Shown: positions 43,548 through 52,676 of the stretch, one piece after another | Position numbering within the stretch: position 1 is the stretch's first letter | Layout: each line of letters begins with the position of its first letter | Origin: SLRI01 sp964576715 | GTDB lineage: Bacteria; Pseudomonadota; Alphaproteobacteria; Geminicoccales; Geminicoccaceae | Assembly (NCBI GenBank): GCA_964576715.1 | Contig: CAZNWE010000015.1 | Coordinates: 1 to 61,686 of the forward strand | Direction of reading: 5' to 3' | Length of the DNA: 61,686 bases | Notes under the pieces: generated by a model | Database searches by the model: none | What the model was told of the DNA's origin: nothing | The model's input: the letters and a program-made list of their open reading frames with translations, nothing else | Position numbers and translations under genes: made by a program

Positions 43548-45157
43548 TGGCTGAGAGAATCTATCTTTACGACACCACACTTCGCGACGGTGCTCAGACC
43601 CAGGGCATCTCCTTCAGCCCGGCCGACAAGCGTGCGATCGCGGCGGACCTCGATGCCATGGGCATCGACTACATCGAGGGCGGGTGGCCCGGTGCCAACC
43701 CCACCGACGATGCCTTCTTCAAGGACCCGCCGGCCTTCGAGAAGGCGCGGTTCTGTGCCTTCGGCATGACCCGGCGAGCCGGCCGCTCGGCCGCCAACGA
43801 TCCCGGCCTGCAGCCGCTCTTTCACGCTGGCGTCGACGTCATCACCCTGGTCGGCAAGAGCTCGCGCCGCCACGCCGAGGGTGCCTTGGGCGTCGATGGC
43901 GACGAGAACCTGCGGATGCTCGTCGACAGCGTTCGCGAGAGCTTGAAGCATAGCCCGGAGGTGATGCTCGATGCCGAGCACTTCTTCGACGGCTTCAAGG
44001 CCGATCCGGCTTATGCGGTGGCCTGCCTCGAGGCGGCACTCGAAGGCGGCGCGAACTGGCTCGTGCTCTGCGACACCAACGGCGGCACCCTGCCGCACGA
44101 GGTGGCGCGGATCGTCAAGGATGTCGCGCGCAAGCTGCCGGTCGAAAAGCTCGGCATCCATACCCACAACGACACCGAGAACGCGATCGCCAATACGCTG
44201 ATGGCGATCCGCGAGGGCTGTCGCCAGGTCCAGGGCACGTTGAATGGTCTCGGCGAGCGCTGCGGCAACGCCAATCTCGTCTCGCTGATCCCGACCCTGA
44301 AGCTCAAGCTGGGCTTCGATGTCGGCGTCAGCGACGAGGCGATGGCCCGCCTCACCGCGACGAGCCGCGGCTTCGACGAGCGGCTCAACCGGACACCCGA
44401 TCGCAGCGCCGCCTATGTCGGCGCCAACGCTTTTGCCCACAAGGGCGGCCTGCACGCCTCGGCCGTGGCCAAGTCCCCGGGCTTCTACGAGCACATCGAC
44501 CCCGCGCTCGTCGGCAATGCCCGGGATATCCTCGTCTCCGACCAGGCTGGCCGCGCCAACCTGGCGCAGCGCCTCGCCGATATGGGCCTCGCAGTGGCAC
44601 CTGGCCCCGAGGCGGTGGGCGAGTTGCTGGCCAGGATCAAGGCACGCGAGACGAACGGCTTCACCTATGACGGCGCCTCGGCGAGCTTCGAGCTCCTGGT
44701 CCGCCGCAGCCTCGGTCTGATCACCGATGCGTTCGAGCTGTTGAGCTTTCGCGTCATCGACGAGCGCCGCTTCAATGCGGTGGGCAGGCTCGTCACCCAG
44801 TCCGAGGCGACCATCAAGGTCAAGGTCGACGGCCGCGATTTCTACACCGTGGCGGACGGCAACGGCCCGGTCAACGCGCTCGACCACGCGCTCCGCCAGG
44901 CGCTCATGCCGACCTACCCGTCGCTGCAGCACATGGAGCTGGTCGACTACAAAGTGCGCATCCTCTCGCCCGAATCCGGTACCGCCGCCGTCACCCGGGT
45001 GATCATCGAATCCGCCGATAAGCAGGGCCGCGTCTGGCAGACCATCGGGGTCTCCGGCAACATCATCGATGCCTCCTACAACGCGCTCGACGACGCCATC
45101 AGCTACAAGCTGCTGCTCGACGGCGTGTTGCCGAAGCCGGCCAGCCTTGCCGGTTGA
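43547..45157 (+). CDS. cimA: (R)-citramalate synthase-type enzyme (CimA)
   Basis: The 536-residue protein is an HMGL-type condensing enzyme: YDTTLRDGAQTQGISFS from residue 7, IEGGWPGANPTD near 43, LCDTNGGTLPHEV near 173, HTHNDTENAIANT near 204 (metal His), NGLGERCGNANL, and HKGGLHASAV. A C-terminal LeuA-like allosteric domain follows (about 400-530). CimA joins acetyl-CoA and pyruvate to give citramalate, a route to isoleucine. The length and DTTLRDGAQ-QGISFS pattern favour CimA over LeuA. Confidence 0.9.
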
Positions 45158-45170
45158 CCCGCCGGTCGCG

Positions 45171-45962
45171 ATGAAGCGGACCAAGGCGGCGCGGGGCGGC
45201 ATCGACGACCTGCCCCCAGCACCGGTGGTGATCCTGGTCCGCCCGCAGCTCGCCGAGAATGTCGGCAGTGCGGCTCGCGCCATGCTGAACTTCGGGCTCA
45301 CCGAGCTGCGCCTCGTAGCCCCGGATTTCGGCTGGCCCAATGCGAAGGCGGTGGCCGCGGCCTCCGGTGCTGCCGAGATCTTGAACCGGATGACGATCCA
45401 CCCCTCGACCCATGCCGCCACGGCCGATCTGCACCACCTTTACGCGACCACGGCGCGCGGTCGCGAACTGCAGCTGGAGGTGATCGACCCGCCCCGCCTG
45501 GCCCTGCGCAGCCGGGCCGAGATCGCCGCCGGCCGCCGTGTCGGGTTCATGTTCGGGCCCGAGCGTACCGGCCTCGACAACGCGGACCTCAGCCTCGCCG
45601 ACCGGCTGGTCAAGATCGCCGTCAACCCGCTCTTCCCCTCGCTCAACCTGGCCCAGGCGGTGCTCTTGATCGCCTATGAATGGCACCGCGAGGCGGCGGT
45701 CGCAGCGGTCGAGGCGCTGGCCGATCCGCCGGCCAGCAAAGGCGAACTCGCCGACCTGACCGACCACCTCCTGCTCGAGCTCGATGCAGTCGGCTTCTAT
45801 CGGACGGCCGATCGTCGGGTCTCGTTGACCCGGGCCATCAAGGTCATGGTGGGACGGATGCAGCTGACCTCGCCCGAGACGCAGTTGATGCGTGGGATCG
45901 TCAAGGAGCTGCGGCGTGGCCCGCTGCGGCGTGAGAGATCGCCGTCGACGCAAGCACGATAA
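45171..45962 (+). CDS. trmJ: TrmJ-like tRNA 2'-O-methyltransferase (SPOUT family)
   Basis: The 263-residue protein has the TrmH/SPOUT motifs: VILVRPQLAENVGSAARAMLNFGLTELRLV near 20 (motif 1 with catalytic Arg in AARAM), FGPERTGLDN near 125 (motif 2) and NPLFPSLNLAQAVLLIAYE near 149 (motif 3, SLNLAQAV). The helical C-terminal part fits TrmJ, which methylates position 32 of tRNAs. The start is the ATG at 45171, 13 bp after cimA. Confidence 0.88.
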   Translation: MKRTKAARGGIDDLPPAPVVILVRPQLAENVGSAARAMLNFGLTELRLVAPDFGWPNAKAVAAASGAAEILNRMTIHPSTHAATADLHHLYATTARGRELQLEVIDPPRLALRSRAEIAAGRRVGFMFGPERTGLDNADLSLADRLVKIAVNPLFPSLNLAQAVLLIAYEWHREAAVAAVEALADPPASKGELADLTDHLLLELDAVGFYRTADRRVSLTRAIKVMVGRMQLTSPETQLMRGIVKELRRGPLRRERSPSTQAR

Positions 45963-46044
45963 CGGAATCTGCAGACCATCGGGCGACAACCAAGCCTGCC
46001 GAGTGCCGAACCGCGGTGGACCTCGCGGCGCTCTCAGCCGCCCG

Positions 46045-46353
46045 CTAGAGCCCGCCGAGGCCGCGCTGGCGGGGCCGGCAAAGGAGCGCAAGGACGACAC
46101 CCGGAACCGCGAGGCTGAGCCAGGCCGGTGCGGTCAGCACGAGCTGGACGGGTGCCCAGACCATCGAGCCGAGATTCCGCTCGATCAGCCCTTGAAAGCC
46201 GACCAGGCTGTTGCCGTCGAGGACGTACCACATCGATCCGATGGATATCGGGCGATAGCCGCCGCTCGCCCAGAGTGAGAACAGCTGGGCAACAAGGGTC
46301 GCGCCGGCGACGAGCAGAAAGCCCCAACCGATCAGATAGCCCAATTGCCGCAT
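46045..46353 (-). CDS. Small inner-membrane protein, function unknown
   Basis: The 102-residue protein starts at an ATG preceded by AGGAGA at a good distance; the longer open frame upstream lacks a ribosome site. It has two or three hydrophobic segments: LGYLIGWGFLLVAGATLVAQLFSLW, a weak central one, and LVLTAPAWLSLAVPGVVLALL. Between them is YRPISIGSMWYVLDGNSLVGFQGLIERNL. Similar small membrane proteins are common hypotheticals in Rhodospirillales-type genomes. No function can be given. Confidence 0.65.
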   Translation of the reverse strand: MRQLGYLIGWGFLLVAGATLVAQLFSLWASGGYRPISIGSMWYVLDGNSLVGFQGLIERNLGSMVWAPVQLVLTAPAWLSLAVPGVVLALLCRPRQRGLGGL

Positions 46354-46524
46354 CGTGTTCGTCTCCTGTTTGAGGGGCGGCCGCCTGGCGCCGGTCGGCC
46401 ATGGTCGCACCACTGTCGGGGGGCGGCGGCGAGTGTGCAGCGGCCGACCCTGCGGTGGTCGCCCGCCGGCCCGCCGCGCCGAAGTGGCTGCAATGTGGCC
46501 TCAACGTGGTGTCGGTGATGCGCA

Positions 46525-47685
46525 TCAGGCGACCTTGAAGCGAGCCAGAAAGGCAGGATCGGGCTCGACGCCGATGCCCGGGACGGTAGGTGGGGCGACG
46601 GTGCCGTTGTGGGCCGCGAGCTGGCCTTCGATGTCGAGCGGTTCGCACGCGAGTTCGTCGCGAAAGCGATTGGGCGTGGTGTCGAGCTCGAGCATCGGGA
46701 CGAACGGATGAAGCCCGCCCGGCATCGGCGGCATGGCGGTCAAGAGGTGCAGATTGGTGGCGACCGCCACGGCCGAGCCCCAGACGTGGTTGACGACCGG
46801 GATGAACTGGCTCTGACAGAGTGCCAGAACCTTGAGATACTCGCTGATCCCGCCCAGCCCACACACCTCCGGCTGGGCGATGTCGAGGCAGCCGGCGGCC
46901 AAGAGATCACGCCAGCCATAGCGGCTGAACTCCGCCTCGCCGCCGGCGATGTTCAGCTTGAGGCCGTCGCGCAGCCGCCGGTAGCCGTCGCGGTCCTCGG
47001 GTGCCACGGGTTCCTCGAACCAGAAGATCTCGAGCGCCTCGAGCGCCCGGCCGACCTCGAACGCCTCGGGCGTCGTGTAGCAGTGATTGGCGTCGACCAT
47101 GAGCCGGGTCTCGGGGCGGATGGCGGCGCGAACCGCCTCGACCAGGCGAATATCGGTGCCAACCCCGTGGCCCACCTTCATCTTCATGGCGGCAAACCCC
47201 ATGGCCTCGATGCGCCTCGCCTCGGCGGCGAAGCGCACCTCGAGATCGGGCACCGGCTGCAGCATCATGCCGTAGCCGTAGGCCGGCAGGCGCGCGTGGC
47301 ATCGCCCGCCGAGCAGGCGAAACAGCGGCTGGCCGAGCGCCTTGCCGACGATATCCCAAAGGGCGATGTCGACGCCGGAGAGGGCCTGCAACGGCATGCC
47401 CTTTTGCCCGTGATCGCGCAACAGGTTGTAGACATGGTGCCAGATGGCCTCACGATCGAAGGGATCGCGGCCCTGGATCATCGGCTGGATCACCGTCTCG
47501 ACGATCGCCCGATTGGCCAGGGCCACGGACCCGGCGCCGAAGCATTCGCCCCAGCCGGTGATCCCCGCGTCGGTCTCGACCTCGACCAGATGCGCCGTGC
47601 GCTTGGTGAAATATTGCTGCGAGTAGCCGAGCGGCGTGTCCAGGTCGTATTGCAGCACATGGCTCCTGATCCTGGTGATCCGCAT
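46525..47685 (-). CDS. Mandelate racemase/muconate lactonizing enzyme family protein
   Basis: The 386-residue protein belongs to the enolase superfamily. It has a capping N-domain (about 1-125, GWGECFGAG near 46), then a barrel with KMKVG near 167 (KxK base), metal ligands in VDANH near 196, FEEPVA near 222 and AGGEAEF near 247, and a catalytic-side NHVWGS near 300. The KxK plus late His pattern fits the mandelate racemase subgroup, largely sugar-acid dehydratases. Substrate unknown; the TTT transporter of this window is far away. Confidence 0.9.
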   Translation of the reverse strand: MRITRIRSHVLQYDLDTPLGYSQQYFTKRTAHLVEVETDAGITGWGECFGAGSVALANRAIVETVIQPMIQGRDPFDREAIWHHVYNLLRDHGQKGMPLQALSGVDIALWDIVGKALGQPLFRLLGGRCHARLPAYGYGMMLQPVPDLEVRFAAEARRIEAMGFAAMKMKVGHGVGTDIRLVEAVRAAIRPETRLMVDANHCYTTPEAFEVGRALEALEIFWFEEPVAPEDRDGYRRLRDGLKLNIAGGEAEFSRYGWRDLLAAGCLDIAQPEVCGLGGISEYLKVLALCQSQFIPVVNHVWGSAVAVATNLHLLTAMPPMPGGLHPFVPMLELDTTPNRFRDELACEPLDIEGQLAAHNGTVAPPTVPGIGVEPDPAFLARFKVA

Positions 47686-48131
47686 TCTCGCCCCCGCCCT
47701 CGGTTCGGCGCGTCTATCGGTTGCCGGGTGCGGCCGTCAAGTCGTCGGCCACCGCGTCTCGCCTTGCCCAAGAAGGCCGACCGAAGCGGCGGCAAGTGGC
47801 GCCGGGTTGCCGCCACAACCTCGCTCGCGGCGGGCGCATGCGCTCGCGACTGCACGCAATCCCACTCGGCGACCTGCATGAAATGGCGCAGGGCTAGGCT
47901 CCATGTCGGCCAGAACGAGCCTGCCGCCGGTTAGCGAAGGGCCGGTGACGCCACATCGCGGAAAACGAACCCTCCGGCCCGGATGCCGTCCGCAGCGACG
48001 TCGCCGGGTCGGCCGCGGCGTTCATGAGCAAGGTGAACGCATCGATCACCGCTGCCGACCCGTGTGGGCTATCCGATCTCGTCAACACCGAAAAACCCGA
48101 CGCGCCCAAGAGCAGCCTGTCGCCGGCCCGC
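47686..48131. other. 446-bp gap with no gene detected
   Basis: The stretch between the enolase-family gene and fghA, both on the minus strand, holds only short frames with arginine-rich translations typical of chance frames in GC-rich DNA. It must contain the promoter of the enolase-family gene near 47690-47800 and the transcript end of fghA near 48100, but no hairpin with a T run is visible. Confidence 0.5.
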
Positions 48132-48977
48132 TCAGAGCCGTCCGGCATGCCAGGCGATGTGCTCAGCCATGAAGCTCTGCATGAAGTAGTAGGAGTGGTC
48201 GTAGTCGGGCTGCCGCCGCAACTCGAGCGGGATGCCGCTGGCCGCACAGGCGGTTTCGAGCAGCTCCGGCTTGAGCTGTTGCTCGAGGAACGCGTCGCCA
48301 AGCCCCTGATCAACCAGGATCCCGGACACCCGCTTGCCATCCTCGATCAGCGCCGTCGCATCATGGGCCCGCCAGGTGGTGCGGTCGGGGCCGAGATAGC
48401 CCGAAAGCGCCTTCTCGCCCCAGGGGCAGCGCATGGCCGAGCTGATCGGCGCAAAGGCCGAGACCGAGCGATAGAGCTGCGGAAGCTTCAAGGCCAGCGT
48501 CAGCGCCCCATGGCCACCCATCGAATGCCCGGCGATCCCCTGCCGGGCCACATCGATCGGAAAATGCGCGGCCACGAGATCCTGCAGCTCGCGCGTGACA
48601 TAGGTTTCCATCCGATAGTGCCGCGCCCAGGGCTCGACAGTCGCATCGAGGTAGAACCCCGCACCCGAGCCGAAATCGTAGGCGTCATGCTCGGTCGGCA
48701 AATCGAGGCCCCTGGGGCTCGTGTCCGGGCAGACGACGATCACCCCGGCCTTCGCCGCCGGGCCCTGGAAACCCGCCTTGGTCGTCGCGTTCTCCCAGGT
48801 GCAGGTCAGGCCCGAGAGCCACCAGAGCACCGGGCAGCGCTGGCCATGCTCGGCCGCGGGCGGCAGATAGATGGAGAATTCCATCTTGGTGCCGGTGGCG
48901 CTCGAATCGTGCAAGTAGACTGCCTGGACCCCGCCGTGGCAGCGGTGGCCGGCCTTGATCTCGGGCGTTGCCGCCAT
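48132..48977 (-). CDS. fghA: S-formylglutathione hydrolase
   Basis: The 281-residue alpha/beta hydrolase has the esterase D pattern: VLWWLSGLTCTWENATTKAG near 50, the nucleophile motif GHSMGGHGAL near 146, FAPISSAMRCPWG near 172 and DYDHSYYFM near 257 (catalytic His). It hydrolyses S-formylglutathione to formate and glutathione. It overlaps adhC by one base (TGATG), so the two steps of formaldehyde removal are co-translated. Confidence 0.96.
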   Translation of the reverse strand: MAATPEIKAGHRCHGGVQAVYLHDSSATGTKMEFSIYLPPAAEHGQRCPVLWWLSGLTCTWENATTKAGFQGPAAKAGVIVVCPDTSPRGLDLPTEHDAYDFGSGAGFYLDATVEPWARHYRMETYVTRELQDLVAAHFPIDVARQGIAGHSMGGHGALTLALKLPQLYRSVSAFAPISSAMRCPWGEKALSGYLGPDRTTWRAHDATALIEDGKRVSGILVDQGLGDAFLEQQLKPELLETACAASGIPLELRRQPDYDHSYYFMQSFMAEHIAWHAGRL

Positions 48978-50095
48978 CAATAGACCACCACGCCGCGGAT
49001 CGACTTGCCCTGGTGCATCAGATCGAAGCCCTTGTTGATGTCGGCGAGCGGCATGGTGTGGGTGATCAGGTCGTCGATGTTGATCTTGCCGGCCATGTAC
49101 CAGTCGACGATCTTCGGCACGTCCGTCCGGCCCCTGGCCCCGCCGAAGGCGGTGCCGCGCCAGACCCGGCCGGTCACCAGCTGGAACGGGCGGGTGCTGA
49201 TCTCCTGCCCGGCGCCGGCGACGCCGATGATGATGCTCTCGCCCCAGCCCTTGTGGCAGCATTCGAGCGCCTGGCGCATGACGTCGACATTGCCGATGCA
49301 CTCGAAGCTGTAGTCGGCACCACCCCTGGTCAGCGCGACGAGGTGTGCCACGATGTCCTTGTCACCGAGCTCCTTGGGGTTGACGAAGTGCGTCATGCCG
49401 AAAGTGCGCGCGATCGCCTCGCGCTCGGGGTTGAGGTCGACCCCGACGATCATGTCGGCACCGACGAGCCTGGCCCCCTGGATGACGTTGAGGCCGATGC
49501 CCCCCAGCCCGAAGACGACGACAGTGCTGCCGGGCTCGACCTTGGCCGTGTTGATGACGGCACCGATGCCGGTGGTGACGCCGCAGCCGATATAGCAGAT
49601 CTTGTCGAAGGGTGCGTCCGCCCTGACCTTGGCGAGGGCGATCTCGGGCAGGACGGTGAAATTGGCGAAAGTCGAGCAGCCCATGTAGTGGTAGATGACA
49701 TCCTTGCCGATCCTGAACCTGGACGTGCCGTCCGGCATCAGGCCCTGACCCTGGGTCGTGCGGATCGCCTGGCAGAGATTGGTCTTGGGATTGAGGCAGT
49801 ACGCGCATTCCCGGCATTCGGGGGTGTAGAGCGGGATGACGTGATCACCCACCTTCACCGACGTCACGCCCGCCCCCACCTCGCGGACGATGCCCGCCCC
49901 CTCGTGGCCGAGGATCGAGGGGAAGATGCCCTCGGGATCGCCGCCGGAACGGGTGAACTCGTCGGTATGGCAGAGCCCGGTCGCCATCACCTCGATGAGC
50001 ACCTCGCCGGCCCTGGGCCCGTCGAGCTCGACCGTCGTCACCTCCAAGGGCCGGCCAGCCCCGAACGCCACCGCCGCCTGCACCTGCATCATCAC
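48977..50095 (-). CDS. adhC: S-(hydroxymethyl)glutathione dehydrogenase / class III alcohol dehydrogenase
   Basis: The 372-residue zinc enzyme shows GLCHTDEFTRSGGDPEG near 40 (catalytic zinc Cys), GHEGAG, the structural zinc cysteines in PECRECAYCLNPKTNLC near 92, CGVTTGIGAVINTA near 171, and the NAD fold GLGGIGLNVIQGA. It oxidises S-hydroxymethylglutathione to S-formylglutathione. Three consecutive Met codons leave the exact start open. The pair gives formaldehyde detoxification or C1 oxidation. Confidence 0.97.
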   Translation of the reverse strand: MMMQVQAAVAFGAGRPLEVTTVELDGPRAGEVLIEVMATGLCHTDEFTRSGGDPEGIFPSILGHEGAGIVREVGAGVTSVKVGDHVIPLYTPECRECAYCLNPKTNLCQAIRTTQGQGLMPDGTSRFRIGKDVIYHYMGCSTFANFTVLPEIALAKVRADAPFDKICYIGCGVTTGIGAVINTAKVEPGSTVVVFGLGGIGLNVIQGARLVGADMIVGVDLNPEREAIARTFGMTHFVNPKELGDKDIVAHLVALTRGGADYSFECIGNVDVMRQALECCHKGWGESIIIGVAGAGQEISTRPFQLVTGRVWRGTAFGGARGRTDVPKIVDWYMAGKINIDDLITHTMPLADINKGFDLMHQGKSIRGVVVY

Positions 50096-50724
50096 GCCTC
50101 CGCAAAACCAACGGTCGGAAGCCTAGCAGAGGCCTGCGACCGGCGCGACAGCATTGGAAACGTGGCCGCAGCAACGCGCTGCAACGCTGACATGCAAGCT
50201 GCGACGACGAAACGAAAACCCCGCAGGCGCCTAGGTCCTCGCGGGGTTTTCCGGCATCTCGTGCCGCAGTCCGACCATCGTCGGAGTTTTCACGGACCCA
50301 TGGGCACTCCACTGTCCGTTCGTCGCCTGCACAGATTGTCTGATGGTTCGTTCACCGGGATCCCGAGAGGTGCCCGAACCACGATCCCATCTTGGCCCTC
50401 CGGGCCACGGCGACAGGATCGTTATGGCTTAGTGGGTGGATCGTCCATGCGTGCCTCGCACCCTCCCTGGCTCATCGTAAAACCGTTTGTTGGCTGGCTC
50501 GACGTGGTCCCGTCTCGATGCACCCCGAGATGCACATCGACCTGCCTTCGACAAAGACGAGCCATTGTCCTCATCGCAATCAACTTCAGCCAACCAACGA
50601 ATCATACAATAAGCGCTGGAGAGTTTCAAGCAGCGATGCTGATCGGCCGGCGAAAAGCGGCTCCCTGCAGGGTGATGAAGCGCCGAGCGTCACCGACGGT
50701 TGTCCAGGCAAGCTGACGACGGAG
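50096..50724. other. 629-bp gap, no protein gene recognised; contains a terminator
   Basis: This is the longest non-coding stretch in the window. It separates aspS (stop at 50725) from adhC (start at 50095), both on the minus strand. Base composition is visibly less GC-biased than in the genes. Frames on either strand (for example 50392-50856 plus, 50429-50629 minus) have no recognisable domains. I checked by eye for tmRNA, SRP RNA and RNase P RNA motifs and found none. It could be a decayed gene or hold a small RNA that ends at the hairpin at 50214-50251. Confidence 0.45.
50214..50251 (-). terminator. Strong intrinsic terminator downstream of aspS
   Basis: GAAAACCCCGC (50214-50224) pairs with GCGGGGTTTTC (50241-50251) around a 16-base loop, giving an 11-bp stem with A/T ends. 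Read on the minus strand it ends in GCGGGGTTTTCGTTTCG, a good T-rich tail. It can work in both directions. It lies about 470 bases past the aspS stop and 119 bases before the adhC start. Confidence 0.75.
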
Positions 50725-52563
50725 CTACCCGGCCGCCGACTCGGCGGCGTTCGGTGCCGTCTCGGCCTTGAGCTTCTCCCGCGCCGTGAGCGACAGCTGC
50801 AGGTTGAGCTCTTTCAGCTGCTTCTCGCTGACCGCTGCCGGTGCCCCCAACAGTAGTTCCTGCGCCTGCTGGTTCATCGGGAAGGCGATGACCTCGCGGA
50901 GATTTTCCGTATCGGCGAGCAGCATGACGATCCGGTCCAGCCCGGGTGCTATGCCACCATGCGGCGGCGCACCGTAGTGCAGCGCTCGCCACATCCCGCC
51001 GAACCGCTCTTCGAGCACCGCCTTGTCATACCCGGCGATGGCGAACGCCTTCTCCATGATGTCCGGTCGGTGATTCCGAATCGCCCCCGACGACAGCTCG
51101 ATGCCGTTGCAGACGATATCGTACTGGAAGGCCAGGATATCCAAGGGGTTCTTGCTCTCGAGCGTCGCCATCCCGCCCTGCGGCATCGAGAACGGGTTGT
51201 GCGAGAAGGCGACGCTCTTGGTGTCCTCGTCCCACTCGAACATCGGAAAATCGACGATCCAGCAAAAGCGAAAGCAGTCCTTGTCGACGAGATCGAGGTC
51301 CCGCCCCACCTTGTCCCGGGCGCTGCCGGCGAACTTGTAGAAGGCCGCCGGATCGCCGGCGACGAAGAAGACGGCATCGCCGTCGACGAGGCCGCAGTCC
51401 TGGCGGATCGCTGCGGTCCGCTCCGGCCCCAGGTTCTTCGCCAGAGGGCCTGAGCCCTCGCCGTCCTTGAAGAAGATATAGCCCAACCCTGGCTGGCCCT
51501 CACCTTGCGCCCACGCGTTCATCCGGTCGCAAAAGGCGCGGGAACCGCCACCCGGTGCGGGAATCGCCCAGACGGCGTGCTTTGCGTCCTTGGCCAGGAT
51601 GTTGGCGAAGATCTTGAAGCCGGAATCGCGGAACTGGGCACTGACATCGCGCATCTGGATCGGGTTCCTGAGATCCGGCTTGTCGGTGCCATAGCGCCGG
51701 ATCGCGTCCCGATAGGCGATATGCGGGAACGGCATGGGCGTTACCGCCCAGTCCGAGAACTCCTCGAACAGGCCGTGCATCACCGGCTCGACCGCGGCGA
51801 AGACGTCCTCCTGCGTGGCGAAGGCCATCTCGAGATCGAGCTGATAGAACTCGCCGGGGCTGCGATCGGCGCGCGCATCCTCGTCGCGAAAGCAGGGCGC
51901 GATCTGGAAGTAGCGATCAAAGCCCGACATCATCAACAGCTGCTTGTACTGCTGCGGTGCTTGGGGCAGGGCATAGAAGCGGCCGGGATGCAGCCGGGAA
52001 GGCACCAGGAAGTCCCTGGCACCCTCGGGCGAGGAGGCGGTCAGGATCGGGGTCTGGATCTCGGTGAAGCCCTGCTCCACCATCCGCCGGCGGATGCTGG
52101 CGGTCACCGCCGAGCGCAGCCGGATCTGCCGCTGCATCTTCTCGCGCCGGAGGTCGAGGAACCGATAGGTGAGGCGGGTCTCCTCGGGGTAGTCCCGCTC
52201 GGCGTTGACCTGCAGCGGCAGAATGTCCGCCTCCGCCTGCACGGCCATGCGCTCGGCCACGAGCTCGATCTCGCCGGTGGCGAGATCCGGATTCACGGTT
52301 TCGGCCGTGCGCGCGACGACCCTGCCGGTGACGGTGATCACACTCTCGAGCCGCAGACCTTCGGCCTCGGCGAAGAACGAGGTCTCGGGCTGGACAACGA
52401 TCTGGGTCAGCCCGGTATGGTCGCGAAGATCGATGAACAGCAACTGGCCGTGATCGCGCTTTCGGTGTACCCAGCCGCTCAGTCGGGCGGTGCTGGCCAC
52501 ATTGCCCTTGGTCAGCTCGCCGCAGCGATGCGTACGATACCGGTGCATGCCGTTGCTCTTCAT
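50725..52563 (-). CDS. aspS: Aspartate-tRNA(Asp/Asn) ligase
   Basis: The 612-residue class II synthetase has the N-terminal OB fold (about 6-120, MHRYRTHRCGEL, VHRKRDHGQLLFIDLRD), motif 2 FRDEDARADRSPGEFYQLDLEM near 226, and motif 3 GGIAPGLDRIVMLLADTENLREVIAFP near 540. The bacterial-type insertion domain is present, so it is the long bacterial AspRS; non-discriminating use for tRNA-Asn is likely where asnS is absent. The second Met (52548) gives the canonical start. Confidence 0.96.
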   Translation of the reverse strand: MKSNGMHRYRTHRCGELTKGNVASTARLSGWVHRKRDHGQLLFIDLRDHTGLTQIVVQPETSFFAEAEGLRLESVITVTGRVVARTAETVNPDLATGEIELVAERMAVQAEADILPLQVNAERDYPEETRLTYRFLDLRREKMQRQIRLRSAVTASIRRRMVEQGFTEIQTPILTASSPEGARDFLVPSRLHPGRFYALPQAPQQYKQLLMMSGFDRYFQIAPCFRDEDARADRSPGEFYQLDLEMAFATQEDVFAAVEPVMHGLFEEFSDWAVTPMPFPHIAYRDAIRRYGTDKPDLRNPIQMRDVSAQFRDSGFKIFANILAKDAKHAVWAIPAPGGGSRAFCDRMNAWAQGEGQPGLGYIFFKDGEGSGPLAKNLGPERTAAIRQDCGLVDGDAVFFVAGDPAAFYKFAGSARDKVGRDLDLVDKDCFRFCWIVDFPMFEWDEDTKSVAFSHNPFSMPQGGMATLESKNPLDILAFQYDIVCNGIELSSGAIRNHRPDIMEKAFAIAGYDKAVLEERFGGMWRALHYGAPPHGGIAPGLDRIVMLLADTENLREVIAFPMNQQAQELLLGAPAAVSEKQLKELNLQLSLTAREKLKAETAPNAAESAAG

Positions 52564-52676
52564 GCTGAAGGAAAGGAAATTCGGGGCTCGACGCCGCGCG
52601 TAAAGGTCACAAGGCTTCGCCGCCTGTCAAGCCGACAGGCCGGGCGACCGCAGCACCTCGTGCCCCAGGCTCGATC

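Noticed and set aside
47894..48340. Open frames in the gap after the enolase-family gene
   Set aside because: Short, Arg-rich, no ribosome site, and partly antisense to fghA.
50096..50724. tmRNA, SRP RNA or RNase P RNA
   Set aside because: By-eye search for tag peptide codons, the GGAA tetraloop context and GAGGAAAGTCC gave nothing on either strand.
50392..50856. Plus-strand open frame across the non-coding gap
   Set aside because: Mixed composition without any motif, and its end overlaps the coding end of aspS.
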